From positions 1 to 64,000 of the forward strand of contig JABJGO010000069.1 of the NCBI GenBank assembly GCA_018662225.1: a stretch of 64,000 nucleotides of DNA. The letters run 5' to 3'. Both the position numbers and the translations under genes were made by a program. Positions 26,256 to 35,898 of the stretch are shown here, one piece after another (the first letter of the stretch is position 1; each line of letters opens with the position of its first letter). The DNA comes from Rhodospirillales bacterium. GTDB lineage: Bacteria; Pseudomonadota; Alphaproteobacteria; Rhodospirillales; Casp-alpha2. Below the pieces are notes generated by a model. It had not been told where the DNA came from. It saw only the letters and a program-made list of their open reading frames with translations, and ran no database searches.

Positions 26256-27487
26256 GTTAACCCAAACCGTCGCGCAAGGTCGTCAATGCCACCGTCCAAT
26301 GAAAATGACTGTCGAACGCGCTGTTCACCGGTTTGACCCAGGGTCTGGCGTTGGATCGGGGCTTTGATCAGGTCGGACAAGGCGTGGCTTAAGGCGTTTG
26401 CATCGTCCGGTGGCACCAGAATGCCGGTCTTCCCATGGATGATCAGTTCCGGGATCGCCGAGACACGGGTGGCAACACACGCCAACGCCTGGCTTTGTGC
26501 TTCCATCAGCACATTCGGCAGACCGTCGCGGTCGCCGTCGTCGGCAATGCGTGAATTGAGCACGAAGATATGGGCTTCACCGAACGCGCGGAAAACTTGA
26601 TCCTGTGGTAAGGCGCCGCGCCATTCTATGCGAGTGCCGATGCCCAGATCGTCGGCCAATGATTTGAGCTTAGCCGTAAGGGCGCCGCCACCGATGTGAA
26701 TGAGCCGCCAATGTAGACCGCCCGGCAGTTCGGCCAGTGCATGCAAAAGCCCGTCATATCCTTTTTTTTCAACGGCCCGGCCCACGGACAGGATGACCAC
26801 TGGGTCATCAGCGATCGTGCCGTTGGCTGTTTTGGTGGTTGTTTCGTTTTGTCGTGCGGGTGGAGGAAATCGGGTGAAGTCCAAACCATGATACACCCGT
26901 GATACCACGTCATCGGAAGGGGCCAGGTTTGATAAAAAGTCAGTATTGGCCTGCGTACATGTGACCAACCACCGGCAGTCGGAAAGCTTTTCGCGCAGTT
27001 CCCACTCGGGCGACGTGTAGATGTCTTTGGCGTGGGCTGAACAGCTCCAGGGTAATTCCAGCATCATGGCCGCATAGCGGGTTACCGATGCCGGGGTGTG
27101 CAAAAAATGGGCGTGGAGCTGTTTGACAGTATCTTGTAGTTCAGTTGCCAGAACACAGGCCTGGCCAAAACGGCGAATGCGGCTTCTGGAAAAATCCCTG
27201 GCTAAATCGCGTTTCCATATATTCCGCGCCTTGGTGTATCCGGGCAACGCGCGTGCTTTTAGATAAGCGCTCAATACACGTGCCGGTTCAGCGTGCAGAT
27301 ACTCGGGCAGGTAGCTAACCGGGGATATGATTTCGTCATGGATGGGGTGACGATGTGGGTCCGTTGGATGCCGTAGAGATATTATCTGAATAGTCAGACC
27401 ACGTTTTTCCAGGGCCCGAATTTCCTGGGCGATGAACGTTTCAGAAAGTCGAGGATATCCCTTTAAGACAAAGGCTACGGTGCTCAC
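26249..27487 (-). CDS. Glycosyltransferase family 4 protein
   Basis: 412 aa. N-terminal VAFVLKGYPRLSETFIAQEI is typical of GT4 enzymes of the exopolysaccharide type. The C-terminal half shows VILSVGRAVEKKGYDGLLHAL and GLPNVLMEAQSQALACVATRVSAIPE, the E-x7-E donor site. Its stop overlaps the next gene by 7 bases. The sequence suggests transfer of a hexose or related sugar to a lipid-linked or membrane acceptor. Confidence 0.87.
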   Translation of the reverse strand: MSTVAFVLKGYPRLSETFIAQEIRALEKRGLTIQIISLRHPTDPHRHPIHDEIISPVSYLPEYLHAEPARVLSAYLKARALPGYTKARNIWKRDLARDFSRSRIRRFGQACVLATELQDTVKQLHAHFLHTPASVTRYAAMMLELPWSCSAHAKDIYTSPEWELREKLSDCRWLVTCTQANTDFLSNLAPSDDVVSRVYHGLDFTRFPPPARQNETTTKTANGTIADDPVVILSVGRAVEKKGYDGLLHALAELPGGLHWRLIHIGGGALTAKLKSLADDLGIGTRIEWRGALPQDQVFRAFGEAHIFVLNSRIADDGDRDGLPNVLMEAQSQALACVATRVSAIPELIIHGKTGILVPPDDANALSHALSDLIKAPIQRQTLGQTGEQRVRQSFSLDGGIDDLARRFGLTC

Positions 27488-27496
27488 GAGTATTCT

Positions 27497-28783
27497 CTAA
27501 CCAATAACGCTGAGCTCAGCGACACCAGGTGCGGATACCTCGGTCGGTGACTCGCTGGCCCATCGATCTACCACCGCGTTGATGGTGGAAAGGCCGTCGA
27601 GCAGGCCCGGAATATGGATCGCTGATGGCGGCGCTTGATGTTCCAGACCTTCAATCGCATGGGCCATGTCCTCAGGACGCCGTTCATCATCGTCCAGAAG
27701 CATGGACGACAGGCCCAGCTCTTCGGCGCGTTTCGCCCGAATGAATTGCTCCAGCCGGGGTACGGTACGGGGCACGATGACACACGGCTTATCGAAGGAT
27801 AGAACTTCACAGAATGTGTTGTAGCCGCCCATGGCGACCACGCCAGAAGCATGCTCAAACAAGGCTTCCATATGCGAATCAAACGTAATGGCGTGCACGG
27901 CATCCAGCCGACTGACCCGTGACATGAAACCTGATTGTAATTTTGATTGCATAAAGGGGCCCAGAACAAGCAAGGCCTGAATGTCCAAGCGTTTGTAGTG
28001 CTCATATGCGCGCAGTACCCAGTCAATCAAGGTGGCGCCGTCGCCGCCACCGCCCGTCGTGACCAGAACATAGGGCTTATGTGGGTCAAATTTATCCGAA
28101 ACATAGGGCATGGCAACGGTGGAATCCCATGACCGTCTGAGGTACCCGGTATAGATGGCTTTGTTGCGAACCACATCAGGCAGATCTACACCAGCCAACG
28201 GATCGCACACGTCTTTCAGCCCGTATATCCATATTTGGTCGTAAAGATCACGCAGAGCGGGTAAGGCCTTTTTGCGTTCCCATTCTTCTGACAGGACACC
28301 CGGTTCATCAAGCACGTCACGCAAACCCAGAACGGTGGGGACACCTTTTTCTTTTAACATTTTAAGGGTGTCGGCGACTTCACCGCGCAATCCCAAAGGT
28401 TCCTTATCCACGATGAACAGGTCCGGATCGAACATTTCTGCCGTGTGTTTGATCAATCCGGCGCGCAGGGCGACGGTTTCTTCGATATCCATTTCCAGAC
28501 TCAGCGATGTGTATTCGCCGTGTCGCAATTTGATCACGCCCGGAATGCGAATGAAATCCACGCGAGTCCGGAAATCGAAACTACCAATGATGGGTGAGCC
28601 TGATAAAATCAATACGGATAAATCGGCCCGATGCCCCACAAGCGAATGCGCAATGGTCTGACATCGGCGCAGGTGTCCCAGGCCGAATGTGTCGTGGCTA
28701 TAGATAAGCAGCCGTTTACCGGGTCTCAATTGTTTCAAGAGCGAAGTGGTTCCCCATCGGCATGGCCATTCAGCCACGTTCAT
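27497..28783 (-). CDS. MurG-like glycosyltransferase (GT28-type), first gene of the glycan cluster
   Basis: 428 aa. LIYSHDTFGLGHLRRCQTIAH marks the N-terminal domain, and VLVTTGGGGDGATL with VAMGGYNTFCEVLSFDKPCVIVPR marks the GT28 donor site. A paralogue lies at 23371-24513. The upstream region to the divergent SLC13 permease gene is 169 nt and should hold the promoter for the whole minus-strand cluster. The initial 20 residues are not conserved in appearance, so the start could lie slightly inside. Confidence 0.82.
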   Translation of the reverse strand: MNVAEWPCRWGTTSLLKQLRPGKRLLIYSHDTFGLGHLRRCQTIAHSLVGHRADLSVLILSGSPIIGSFDFRTRVDFIRIPGVIKLRHGEYTSLSLEMDIEETVALRAGLIKHTAEMFDPDLFIVDKEPLGLRGEVADTLKMLKEKGVPTVLGLRDVLDEPGVLSEEWERKKALPALRDLYDQIWIYGLKDVCDPLAGVDLPDVVRNKAIYTGYLRRSWDSTVAMPYVSDKFDPHKPYVLVTTGGGGDGATLIDWVLRAYEHYKRLDIQALLVLGPFMQSKLQSGFMSRVSRLDAVHAITFDSHMEALFEHASGVVAMGGYNTFCEVLSFDKPCVIVPRTVPRLEQFIRAKRAEELGLSSMLLDDDERRPEDMAHAIEGLEHQAPPSAIHIPGLLDGLSTINAVVDRWASESPTEVSAPGVAELSVIG

Positions 28784-28952
28784 TTTTCACCACGTATCGT
28801 ATACGCCCAAACAAGCAATGGGAAGGAAAACCAACGCCTTAAGTGGTTTTATCGTTACAACATCGCCGCGAATTGTGCATTAAATGGTGCTTGGGTTTTG
28901 TGATCACTGTACGCTTGATCAATTGATAAATAACGGAGCATCCGCAAATAAA

Positions 28953-30821
28953 ATGGAAGCAGTCTTTTCCAGCCATGGTTCAGAGTTCCAGATGTGGGTG
29001 ACATTTATCCTCATCATCGGTGCTTTTGCCCTCTATGTGGTCGAGACCACTACCATGGAAATGGTGTCGGTGGGATTGATCTGTATCCTATTGGTTTTCT
29101 TTAATTTTTTCCCGGTCACGGATACTGTTGGCAACAATCTGGTTGATCCTGGGCGCATCCTGCACGGATTTTCCAATCCGGCACTGATAACGGTGTTGGC
29201 GTTGCTGGTCGTGGGGCAGGGGATGGTGCGTACCGGTGTGCTGGATCATGGCGCCCGCGTTATTTTGAACATTGCAAAAGGTAGACTTGGCGCTGTTCTG
29301 GCACTGATGTTTTCATTGATTATTGTTATCGTGACCAGTGCATTTTTGAATAATATTCCAGTGGTTGTGATCTTTATTCCCATCATGCAAGCCTTGGCGG
29401 CCCGTTTTGGGCAATCGCCCAGCAAATGGATGATACCGCTCAGTTACGCCGCTGTGTTTGGTGGCATGACGACGTTGATTGGCTCAGGTACCAATTTGCT
29501 GGTGAACAGTGCGTTGATCGAAATGGGGGAAACACCATTTGGTTTTTTTGATTTCACTGTATCTGGTCTGGTTCTGGCCGGTGCCGGATTGTTGTACATT
29601 ACGTTCATCGCCCCTCGTCTATTGCCCGATCGGGAGGCTGTCGCCAGCCAGACTGGCAGCCGGGAGGGTAAACATTTTTTGGCCCAGATCACGGTCGGTG
29701 AGTCTGCAAAAATTATGGGTGATCTAGCGGTCGGTGGTATTTTTCGAGGCCTGCCGAACATGACAGTTCGTATGATTCAGCGTGGCAAAGAAATATTATT
29801 GCCACCTTACGAAGATGTTCGGATTCGCCCTGACGATATTTTGGTTGTAGCCGCCGTTCGTAAACCCTTGCGCGAAGCGCTCGCAGCAGACCCTGCCCTG
29901 TTTCACCCTGATCTGGGTGATGGTTCGCGTGAAGACAATGCGGGGAATCAACCGTGGGAAGAAGGCGAGCAAGTCCTGGCAGAGGTGATGGTTGTGCCGG
30001 CATCGCGATTTGTGGGCCAGACGCTGGCGCAGATCGGATTTCGGTATAAAACCAATTGTATCGTTTTGGGCATCCAGCGCCGGTCACGCATGATCAGGGG
30101 TAAAATTACAGATATCAGGATTCAATCCGGCGACGTGTTGTTGATTCAGGGCCAGCCAATAGATGTATCGGGGTTACGAAACAATCGCGATGTTGTGCTG
30201 ATTGAGTGGTCGACGGAAGAACTACCATCACTGGATCATGCCAAGCGGGCGTTGATTATTTTCTCAGCCGTGGTGTTTTTTGCCGCCACCGGGATTCTAC
30301 CCATTGTGGTTAGTGCCCTGTGTGGTGCGGCGGCTATGGTCGTGATGGGTGTTCTCAATGTGGATCAGGCTTTTCGTGCTCTTGATTCGAAAATTGTGAC
30401 GACTATTGCGACAGCATTGGCCCTTGGCGTGGCATTACAAGAGACAGGCGGTGCGGCGTATCTGGCCCATTCACTTGTGGTGTTGGTGGAGGGCCAGTCG
30501 CCAACGGTTGTTTTATCGCTGTTTTTTATTTTGGTGGCGGTGCTGGCAAACATTATCAGTACCAAGGCCTGTGCGGTTTTGTTTACACCGATTGCTGTGG
30601 ACCTGGCGCGGGAAATCGGGGTGCCGCCTGAGTCATTCGCGCTGGCAATCGTGTTTGCGGCCAACTGCTCGTTTGCCTCGCCACTTGGGTATCAGACTAA
30701 CCTGTTGGTCATAGCGCCCGGTAATTACCGATTTGTTGATTTTTCACGTGCTGGTGTTCCACTTGTCGTCTTGATGTGGATTGTCTTTACCCTGTTCGTG
30801 CCCTGGTATTACGGCTTATAG
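28953..30821 (+). CDS. SLC13-family anion permease with internal RCK_C (TrkA-C) domains
   Basis: About 622 aa from ATG 28953; an open frame reaches 28884. The first membrane half includes TSAFLNNIPVVVIFIPIMQALA, with SGTNLLVNSA at the substrate site. Two cytoplasmic RCK_C-type domains occupy about residues 230-430 (QITVGESAKIMGDLAV and LAEVMVVPASRFVGQTLAQIG). The second membrane half ends with CSFASPLGYQTNLLVIAPGNYRF. Such proteins move sulfate, dicarboxylates or similar anions, often with sodium. It is a single gene with no specific substrate evidence nearby. Confidence 0.85.
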   Translation: MEAVFSSHGSEFQMWVTFILIIGAFALYVVETTTMEMVSVGLICILLVFFNFFPVTDTVGNNLVDPGRILHGFSNPALITVLALLVVGQGMVRTGVLDHGARVILNIAKGRLGAVLALMFSLIIVIVTSAFLNNIPVVVIFIPIMQALAARFGQSPSKWMIPLSYAAVFGGMTTLIGSGTNLLVNSALIEMGETPFGFFDFTVSGLVLAGAGLLYITFIAPRLLPDREAVASQTGSREGKHFLAQITVGESAKIMGDLAVGGIFRGLPNMTVRMIQRGKEILLPPYEDVRIRPDDILVVAAVRKPLREALAADPALFHPDLGDGSREDNAGNQPWEEGEQVLAEVMVVPASRFVGQTLAQIGFRYKTNCIVLGIQRRSRMIRGKITDIRIQSGDVLLIQGQPIDVSGLRNNRDVVLIEWSTEELPSLDHAKRALIIFSAVVFFAATGILPIVVSALCGAAAMVVMGVLNVDQAFRALDSKIVTTIATALALGVALQETGGAAYLAHSLVVLVEGQSPTVVLSLFFILVAVLANIISTKACAVLFTPIAVDLAREIGVPPESFALAIVFAANCSFASPLGYQTNLLVIAPGNYRFVDFSRAGVPLVVLMWIVFTLFVPWYYGL

Positions 30822-30847
30822 CCCGTTGCCAGACTTTGCGGTGGTCG

Positions 30848-31990
30848 CTAGGCCTTGCCATGGACGATACGAGTGATCTCGCTTGCGATCTCATCAATGG
30901 GCTGGACAGTAGAGCAAAGGCCATTGGTCGCTACCGCACCGGGCATCCCCCAGACAACACTGGTTTCCTGATCCTGCGCGATGACAGTACCGCCAGCTTC
31001 GGCCAGTTGTGTTGCCCCGGCAAGTGCATCGGTGCCCATGCCCGTGAGAACCGCGAGCAGGAGATTCGCTCCATATATTTTGATAAGGCTGCGGATCATA
31101 GGGTTCGCCGACGGCTTACAAAAGTTTTCTGGTGGGGTGTCTGTAATACGAATGCGGGTGTGGGGCGTACCTGCTTCCATCTCCATATGAAAGCCGCCGG
31201 GTGCCAAATATATGTGACCGGGCAAGGCCAATGCGCCTTCTACGCCCTCTTGGCATTCCCAATTTGTTTTGCTTGAGATGCTTTTCGCCAGAGATGTTGT
31301 GAATCCACTTGGCATGTGCTGTGTAATGAAAATAGGAATGCCTAAGTCCCGAGGCAAGGCCGCGATGACAGCCAATAGGGCTCTGGGGCCACCTGTGGAT
31401 GATGCGATGGCTAGTGCTGTGGGCTTGAGTAGGGAGCGTGGACGAAGCGTAATAGACGCCGTGTCATAAGCCAGTTTTGCCGAGCGGTCCGGAGACCGGG
31501 TAGCTTCGCGCTTGGGGGCGGGACCGACTTGCCGTCGGGCAATTGTCAGGGCATGGACAAGGGCGTTAAGCTTCCATCGAAACGCCTTCTTAGTCGCTGC
31601 GTCATCACCTGAAGCAGGCACGGTAAGAAAATCCGTGGCACCACGCGCCAATCCATCGGTATAGATACTTGCATTGTGACCAATGGATTTAGAAGACATC
31701 ATGACAATCATGGCATGGCGATCTATTTTCCGAATTCGGCTAACTGTCACAAGCCAGTCCTGGTTATCGGTGCCATCCACGTCCAGAATCACAACATCTG
31801 GTAATTCACGCCGAAACATTGTCACGCCATTGAGCTGAGATTTTACGTGCACAATTTGTATACGCGTATCGACGGCAACGGCGATTGTTACCTCTTTGTA
31901 CAAAGAGACTGATCCTGAAATGACAAGAACGTGCGCACCCTTGGGAGCGGGGGTATCCGGTTGATCGGTGGAGGGTGAGGTTAAGGTCAT
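30848..31990 (-). CDS. cheB: CheB-type protein-glutamate methylesterase with degenerate receiver
   Basis: 380 aa. The C-terminal catalytic domain has the full triad: Ser198 in ASSTGGP, His225 in TQHMPSGF and Asp321 in TGMGTDA. It removes methyl groups from chemoreceptors. The N-terminal receiver keeps Asp70 (VVILDVDG) but lacks the acidic pair that binds Mg2+; residues 25-26 are Ser-Gly in VLVISGSVS. Phosphorylation control is therefore doubtful. No cheR, cheA or receptor gene is nearby. It ends 26 bases from the convergent permease gene with no clear terminator. Confidence 0.88.
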   Translation of the reverse strand: MTLTSPSTDQPDTPAPKGAHVLVISGSVSLYKEVTIAVAVDTRIQIVHVKSQLNGVTMFRRELPDVVILDVDGTDNQDWLVTVSRIRKIDRHAMIVMMSSKSIGHNASIYTDGLARGATDFLTVPASGDDAATKKAFRWKLNALVHALTIARRQVGPAPKREATRSPDRSAKLAYDTASITLRPRSLLKPTALAIASSTGGPRALLAVIAALPRDLGIPIFITQHMPSGFTTSLAKSISSKTNWECQEGVEGALALPGHIYLAPGGFHMEMEAGTPHTRIRITDTPPENFCKPSANPMIRSLIKIYGANLLLAVLTGMGTDALAGATQLAEAGGTVIAQDQETSVVWGMPGAVATNGLCSTVQPIDEIASEITRIVHGKA

Positions 31991-32102
31991 GGCTAGACGT
32001 ATTCAAAAGGTCTTTCGCCTGACAATCAAAACATTTCTACCAGCACCTGTTATTCAGGGCATTCAAGCTGCCTGCTTGATATAAAGCTGCATTGTTGTAA
32101 AT

Positions 32103-32117
32103 TGTTGCAGTGCAACA
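32103..32117. promoter_or_regulatory. 15-bp palindrome upstream of serC
   Basis: TGTTGCA-G-TGCAACA is perfectly palindromic and lies 46 bases before the serC ATG. It is a strong candidate operator for the serC-serA operon. The TTGCA half-site is not one I can assign to a regulator with confidence. Confidence 0.45.
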
Positions 32118-32163
32118 TTTTGTGTATGCTCGAGAAAATCTGACAAGCGGGGTACGGACGTAA

Positions 32164-33318
32164 ATGGGCAAGCCGACAGTTAAGCCAACCAATCCGCAGT
32201 TTTCATCCGGCCCGTGCGCCAAGCGTCCGGGGTGGAATCTCGCTGCTTTGGGTCAATATGCGCCTGGCCGTTCTCATCGTTCAGCCCCCGCCAAGTCAAA
32301 ATTACGCGCGGTTCTTGAGCAATCTCGCGAGATTCTTCGACTGCCACCTGAGTGGCGCCTTGGTATTGTGCCTGCATCCGATACCGGGGCGGTGGAGTTG
32401 GCGTTGTGGTCATTGCTCGGCGCGCGTGGCGTTGATGTACTGGCTTGGGAGAATTTTGGTAAAGCTTGGTTGAGCGACATCAGCAGTCATCTGGGTTTGT
32501 CGGATGTGCGTGTGTTCGGTGCAGATTACGGCGCGTTACCAGATCTCGATCAGGTTGATTGTGATCGTGATGTGGTGTTTACGTGGAATGGTACCACGTC
32601 AGGTGTGCGTGTTCCCAACGCTGACTGGATTTCAGACGATCGCCAGGGGTTAACGATTTGTGATGCCACATCGGCCGCCTTTTCGGTGGACTTGCCTTGG
32701 GACAAACTGGATGTGGTCACATATTCCTGGCAGAAAGTTATGGGTGGTGAAGGCGCGCATGGCATGCTGGTTCTCAGTCCCCGTGCCGTGGAACGCTTGG
32801 AGAACTACACACCGCCATGGCCACTACCCAAGATTTTCCGGCTGACTAAAGGCGGGAAACTGTCGGAAGACGTCTTTAGCGGCGCGACCATCAACACACC
32901 CAGTATGCTGGCCGTTGAAGATGCGCTGGATGGGCTAAGCTGGGCTGTATCTGTGGGCGGGCTGGATGGCTTGATCAGGCGTTGCAATGTAAACGCCGGT
33001 GTTTTGGATGATTGGGTGAAGCGAACCCCATGGGTCGATTATTTGGCGAGCGACCCTCACACGCGATCAAATACGTCTGTCTGTTTGTCCATCGTTGATA
33101 GCGGGTTTTCGGGCATGGGCGTGGACCGCCAACGAGCAGCGATCAAAAATATGGTTAGCATTCTAGAATCAGAAGATGCCGCGTATGACGTGGGCGCGTA
33201 TAGTGCGGCACCGCCGGGCTTGCGGATATGGACCGGTGCAACCGTCGAGCCTGCCGATCTCGAGGCCTTGTTTCCATGGCTGGATTGGGCATTTGAAACT
33301 GTACTGGATCATTCATAA
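32164..33318 (+). CDS. serC: Phosphoserine aminotransferase
   Basis: 384 aa. N-terminal [15 protein letters not shown] is the standard start of the alphaproteobacterial-type SerC. The PLP Lys lies in [16 protein letters not shown]. It converts 3-phosphohydroxypyruvate plus glutamate to phosphoserine in serine synthesis, and also acts on the pyridoxine-pathway intermediate in some bacteria. It precedes serA by 17 nt, forming the usual two-gene operon, and has a palindromic operator candidate upstream. Confidence 0.93.
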   Translation: MGKPTVKPTNPQFSSGPCAKRPGWNLAALGQYAPGRSHRSAPAKSKLRAVLEQSREILRLPPEWRLGIVPASDTGAVELALWSLLGARGVDVLAWENFGKAWLSDISSHLGLSDVRVFGADYGALPDLDQVDCDRDVVFTWNGTTSGVRVPNADWISDDRQGLTICDATSAAFSVDLPWDKLDVVTYSWQKVMGGEGAHGMLVLSPRAVERLENYTPPWPLPKIFRLTKGGKLSEDVFSGATINTPSMLAVEDALDGLSWAVSVGGLDGLIRRCNVNAGVLDDWVKRTPWVDYLASDPHTRSNTSVCLSIVDSGFSGMGVDRQRAAIKNMVSILESEDAAYDVGAYSAAPPGLRIWTGATVEPADLEALFPWLDWAFETVLDHS

Positions 33319-33335
33319 ATTTAGGAGAGGCTCCG

Positions 33336-34910
33336 ATGCCAAGAGTCCTGATTTCAGACAAAATGAGTGCCCTGGCCGCTGAGTGTTTCGAGCGGCGCGG
33401 GGTCGACGTAGATGTGAAAACCGACCTCTCGCCACAGGAACTGGTGGATTGTATCGGTGATTACGATGGCCTGGCTATTCGGTCCTCAACAACGGTGACG
33501 CCGGATGTTTTAGCGGCAGCGGGAAACCTTAAAGTCGTAGGTCGTGCTGGTATCGGCGTGGACAATGTGGACGTTGCTGCGGCCACAGCGCATGGTGTGG
33601 TCGTGATGAACACACCCTTTGGGAACGCGATTACCACCGCCGAGCACGCTATTTCCATGATGCTGGCACTGGCCCGACAGATTCCCCAGGCCAATCAATC
33701 CACCCATGCCGGGAAGTGGGAAAAATCCCGATTTATGGGTGTGGAACTCATGAATAAGGTGCTTGGTGTTATCGGCTGCGGCAATATCGGTGCGATTGTG
33801 GCGGATCGCGCACAAGGGTTGAAGATGCGGGTGCTGGCTTACGATCCTTATCTAGCCCCGGAACGGGCGCGCGAATTGGGTGTGGAAAAATGTGATTTGG
33901 AGCGTCTGCTGTCATCTGCTGATTTTATCAGCCTGCACACACCCATGACGGATGCCACACGCGGTATCATTGATGCCGCAGCTCTGACCAAAACTAAACC
34001 GGGCGTGCGTATTATCAACTGTGCCCGTGGTGGCCTGGTGGTTGAAACGGATATCAAGGCAGCCCTTGAGTCCGGCCACGTGGCCGGTGCGGCCTTTGAT
34101 GTGTTTACGGAGGAACCGGCAACCGACAACCCGCTGTTCGGTATGGATAATGTAATCGCGACCCCGCATTTGGGTGCATCCACCAGCGAGGCACAGGAAA
34201 ATGTGGCTGTACAGGTCGCTGAGCAGATGGCTGACTTCCTGCTGGACGGGGCGGTATCGAACTCCTTGAATATGCCAGCCGTATCGGCCGAAGAGGCACC
34301 ACGGCTGACACCCTATATGGCGTTGCTCGAACAGATGGGGGCCTTTGCCGGCCAAGCGTCGCGTTCGGCAATGACGAAAATAGATATTTGTTATGAAGGC
34401 GATGCCGCTGAGCTGAACTATAAACCGCTCACGGCGATAGCGCTTAAAGGGTTGCTCAGCCCGCAAATGGAAGGCGTGAACATGGTGAATGCGCCGGTTA
34501 TTGCGCAAAACCGGGGCATCAGTATCCGTGAAGGTACATCCGACAATGCGGGTGAGTATCACACCCGTGTGGTGCTGACGGTCACAACCGAAAACCAGAC
34601 CCGGGCCATCGCCGGAACATTGTTCAACAACGAGCCACGCATTGTGACGGTTAAGGGTATCCACATTGACGCCAGGCTAGGTACCAACATGCTCTACATT
34701 ACCAACCATGATAAACCAGGCCTTATTGGGGATTTGGGAACCACACTGGGTGATGCGGGGATCAACATCGCTACATTTAATCTGGGGCGTGCAGAAGAAG
34801 GCGGCGATGCCATCGCTTTAATCGAAATCGACGAGCCACCATCGCGCGAGATCATTCAGGCGATTCTGGATCTTGAGCACGTGGTTCAGGTGGTGCCGCT
34901 GCAATTTTAG
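33336..34910 (+). CDS. serA: D-3-phosphoglycerate dehydrogenase
   Basis: 524 aa, the long SerA type. The Rossmann motif GVIGCGNIGAIVADRA binds NAD. Catalytic residues lie in NCARGGLVVE (Arg) and TPHLGASTSEAQ (His). An intervening ASB domain (about 320-450) and a C-terminal ACT domain (NMLYITNHDKPGLIGDLG) can carry serine feedback control. It catalyses the first step of serine synthesis from 3-phosphoglycerate. A Shine-Dalgarno (AGGAGAGG) precedes the ATG. Confidence 0.95.
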   Translation: MPRVLISDKMSALAAECFERRGVDVDVKTDLSPQELVDCIGDYDGLAIRSSTTVTPDVLAAAGNLKVVGRAGIGVDNVDVAAATAHGVVVMNTPFGNAITTAEHAISMMLALARQIPQANQSTHAGKWEKSRFMGVELMNKVLGVIGCGNIGAIVADRAQGLKMRVLAYDPYLAPERARELGVEKCDLERLLSSADFISLHTPMTDATRGIIDAAALTKTKPGVRIINCARGGLVVETDIKAALESGHVAGAAFDVFTEEPATDNPLFGMDNVIATPHLGASTSEAQENVAVQVAEQMADFLLDGAVSNSLNMPAVSAEEAPRLTPYMALLEQMGAFAGQASRSAMTKIDICYEGDAAELNYKPLTAIALKGLLSPQMEGVNMVNAPVIAQNRGISIREGTSDNAGEYHTRVVLTVTTENQTRAIAGTLFNNEPRIVTVKGIHIDARLGTNMLYITNHDKPGLIGDLGTTLGDAGINIATFNLGRAEEGGDAIALIEIDEPPSREIIQAILDLEHVVQVVPLQF

Positions 34911-34948
34911 AAATTCAGGGGCACAAAAACCCAGTCACGTTTTTTGGA

Positions 34949-35869
34949 TCAGTCCGCACCGATCAGCTCAATGTTGTAGGGGGTATTTTGGTAAATATAG
35001 TTCAACCAGTTCCCGAACAGTAAATGGGCGTTGGCCCGCCAGGTATTCACGGGTTGAGCGTCCGGATTATCATCAGGGTAATAATGAAGCGGCATTTGGA
35101 TTGCATCACCCTTTTCCAAGTCGCGCTTATATTCATCACCGAGGGTATGTGAATCGTATTCAAGGTGATTGAACATATGAACATGGCGCAATTTGGTGTC
35201 GTGGATCAGGCATAAACCCGCCTCGTCAGACTCGGCGATCACTTCCAGATGGGGATAAGCGTCTAAATCTTCGCGATGATTTTCCGTATAGCGTGAAACC
35301 GGTATGGGCATTTCGTCATTCATGCCACGGGTCAGCAACGAGGTGTGATCCTTCACCCGGTGATTGAATACACCGAAGCGTTTTTCCGGCAGCATGTATT
35401 TTGGTATGCCGTAAAAATGTTGCAGGGCAGCCTGCGCACCCCAGCAGAGCGTGAACAGGCTGTGCACGTTTATCAGCGACCAGTCGAAAATCTGTTGTAG
35501 CTCTACCCAATAGTCCACGTCTTCAAACGGCATTTTTTCAATGGGTGCCCCTGTGACGATCAGGCCGTCATATTTCTGGTCGCGAATATCGTCGAACGGC
35601 TTATAGAAATCGATCATATGCTCGCGCGATGTGTTCTTTGGCACATAGTCCGTTGGGGCTATCAGTGTCATTTCAATCTGAAGTGGCGAGCTTGCCAAAA
35701 CTCGGGCGATCTGGGTTTCTGTTTTGATTTTCTGTGGCATCAGATTGAGCAAGGCAATTCGCAAGGGGCGGATATCCTGTCGGATGGCCTCCTTGTTTCT
35801 GATCAAGTGCACACCTTCCGCTTCAAGGATCGGGCGTGCCGGCAGATCGTATGGAATTTTTATCGGCAT
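34949..35869 (-). CDS. metA: Homoserine O-acetyltransferase, MetA type
   Basis: 306 aa. It shows the MetA N-terminus (MPIKIPYDLPARPIL), the nucleophile Cys142 in TLCWGAQAALQHFYG and the distal catalytic His/Glu region. Residue 111 is Glu in TGAPIEKMPFE. In the MetA family, Glu at 111 is associated with acetyl-CoA use and Gly with succinyl-CoA use, so the product is probably O-acetylhomoserine. This starts methionine synthesis; the PLP enzyme at 3915-5072 is a candidate for the next step. It converges with serA across 38 bases. Confidence 0.92.
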   Translation of the reverse strand: MPIKIPYDLPARPILEAEGVHLIRNKEAIRQDIRPLRIALLNLMPQKIKTETQIARVLASSPLQIEMTLIAPTDYVPKNTSREHMIDFYKPFDDIRDQKYDGLIVTGAPIEKMPFEDVDYWVELQQIFDWSLINVHSLFTLCWGAQAALQHFYGIPKYMLPEKRFGVFNHRVKDHTSLLTRGMNDEMPIPVSRYTENHREDLDAYPHLEVIAESDEAGLCLIHDTKLRHVHMFNHLEYDSHTLGDEYKRDLEKGDAIQMPLHYYPDDNPDAQPVNTWRANAHLLFGNWLNYIYQNTPYNIELIGAD

Positions 35870-35898
35870 TTTTTAGACCTGGTGGCTCATGTCTGTAG

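Noticed and set aside
28911-28934. Possible FNR box (TTGATCAATTGATA) before the SLC13 gene
   Set aside because: The second half-site does not read ATCAA at the right spacing.
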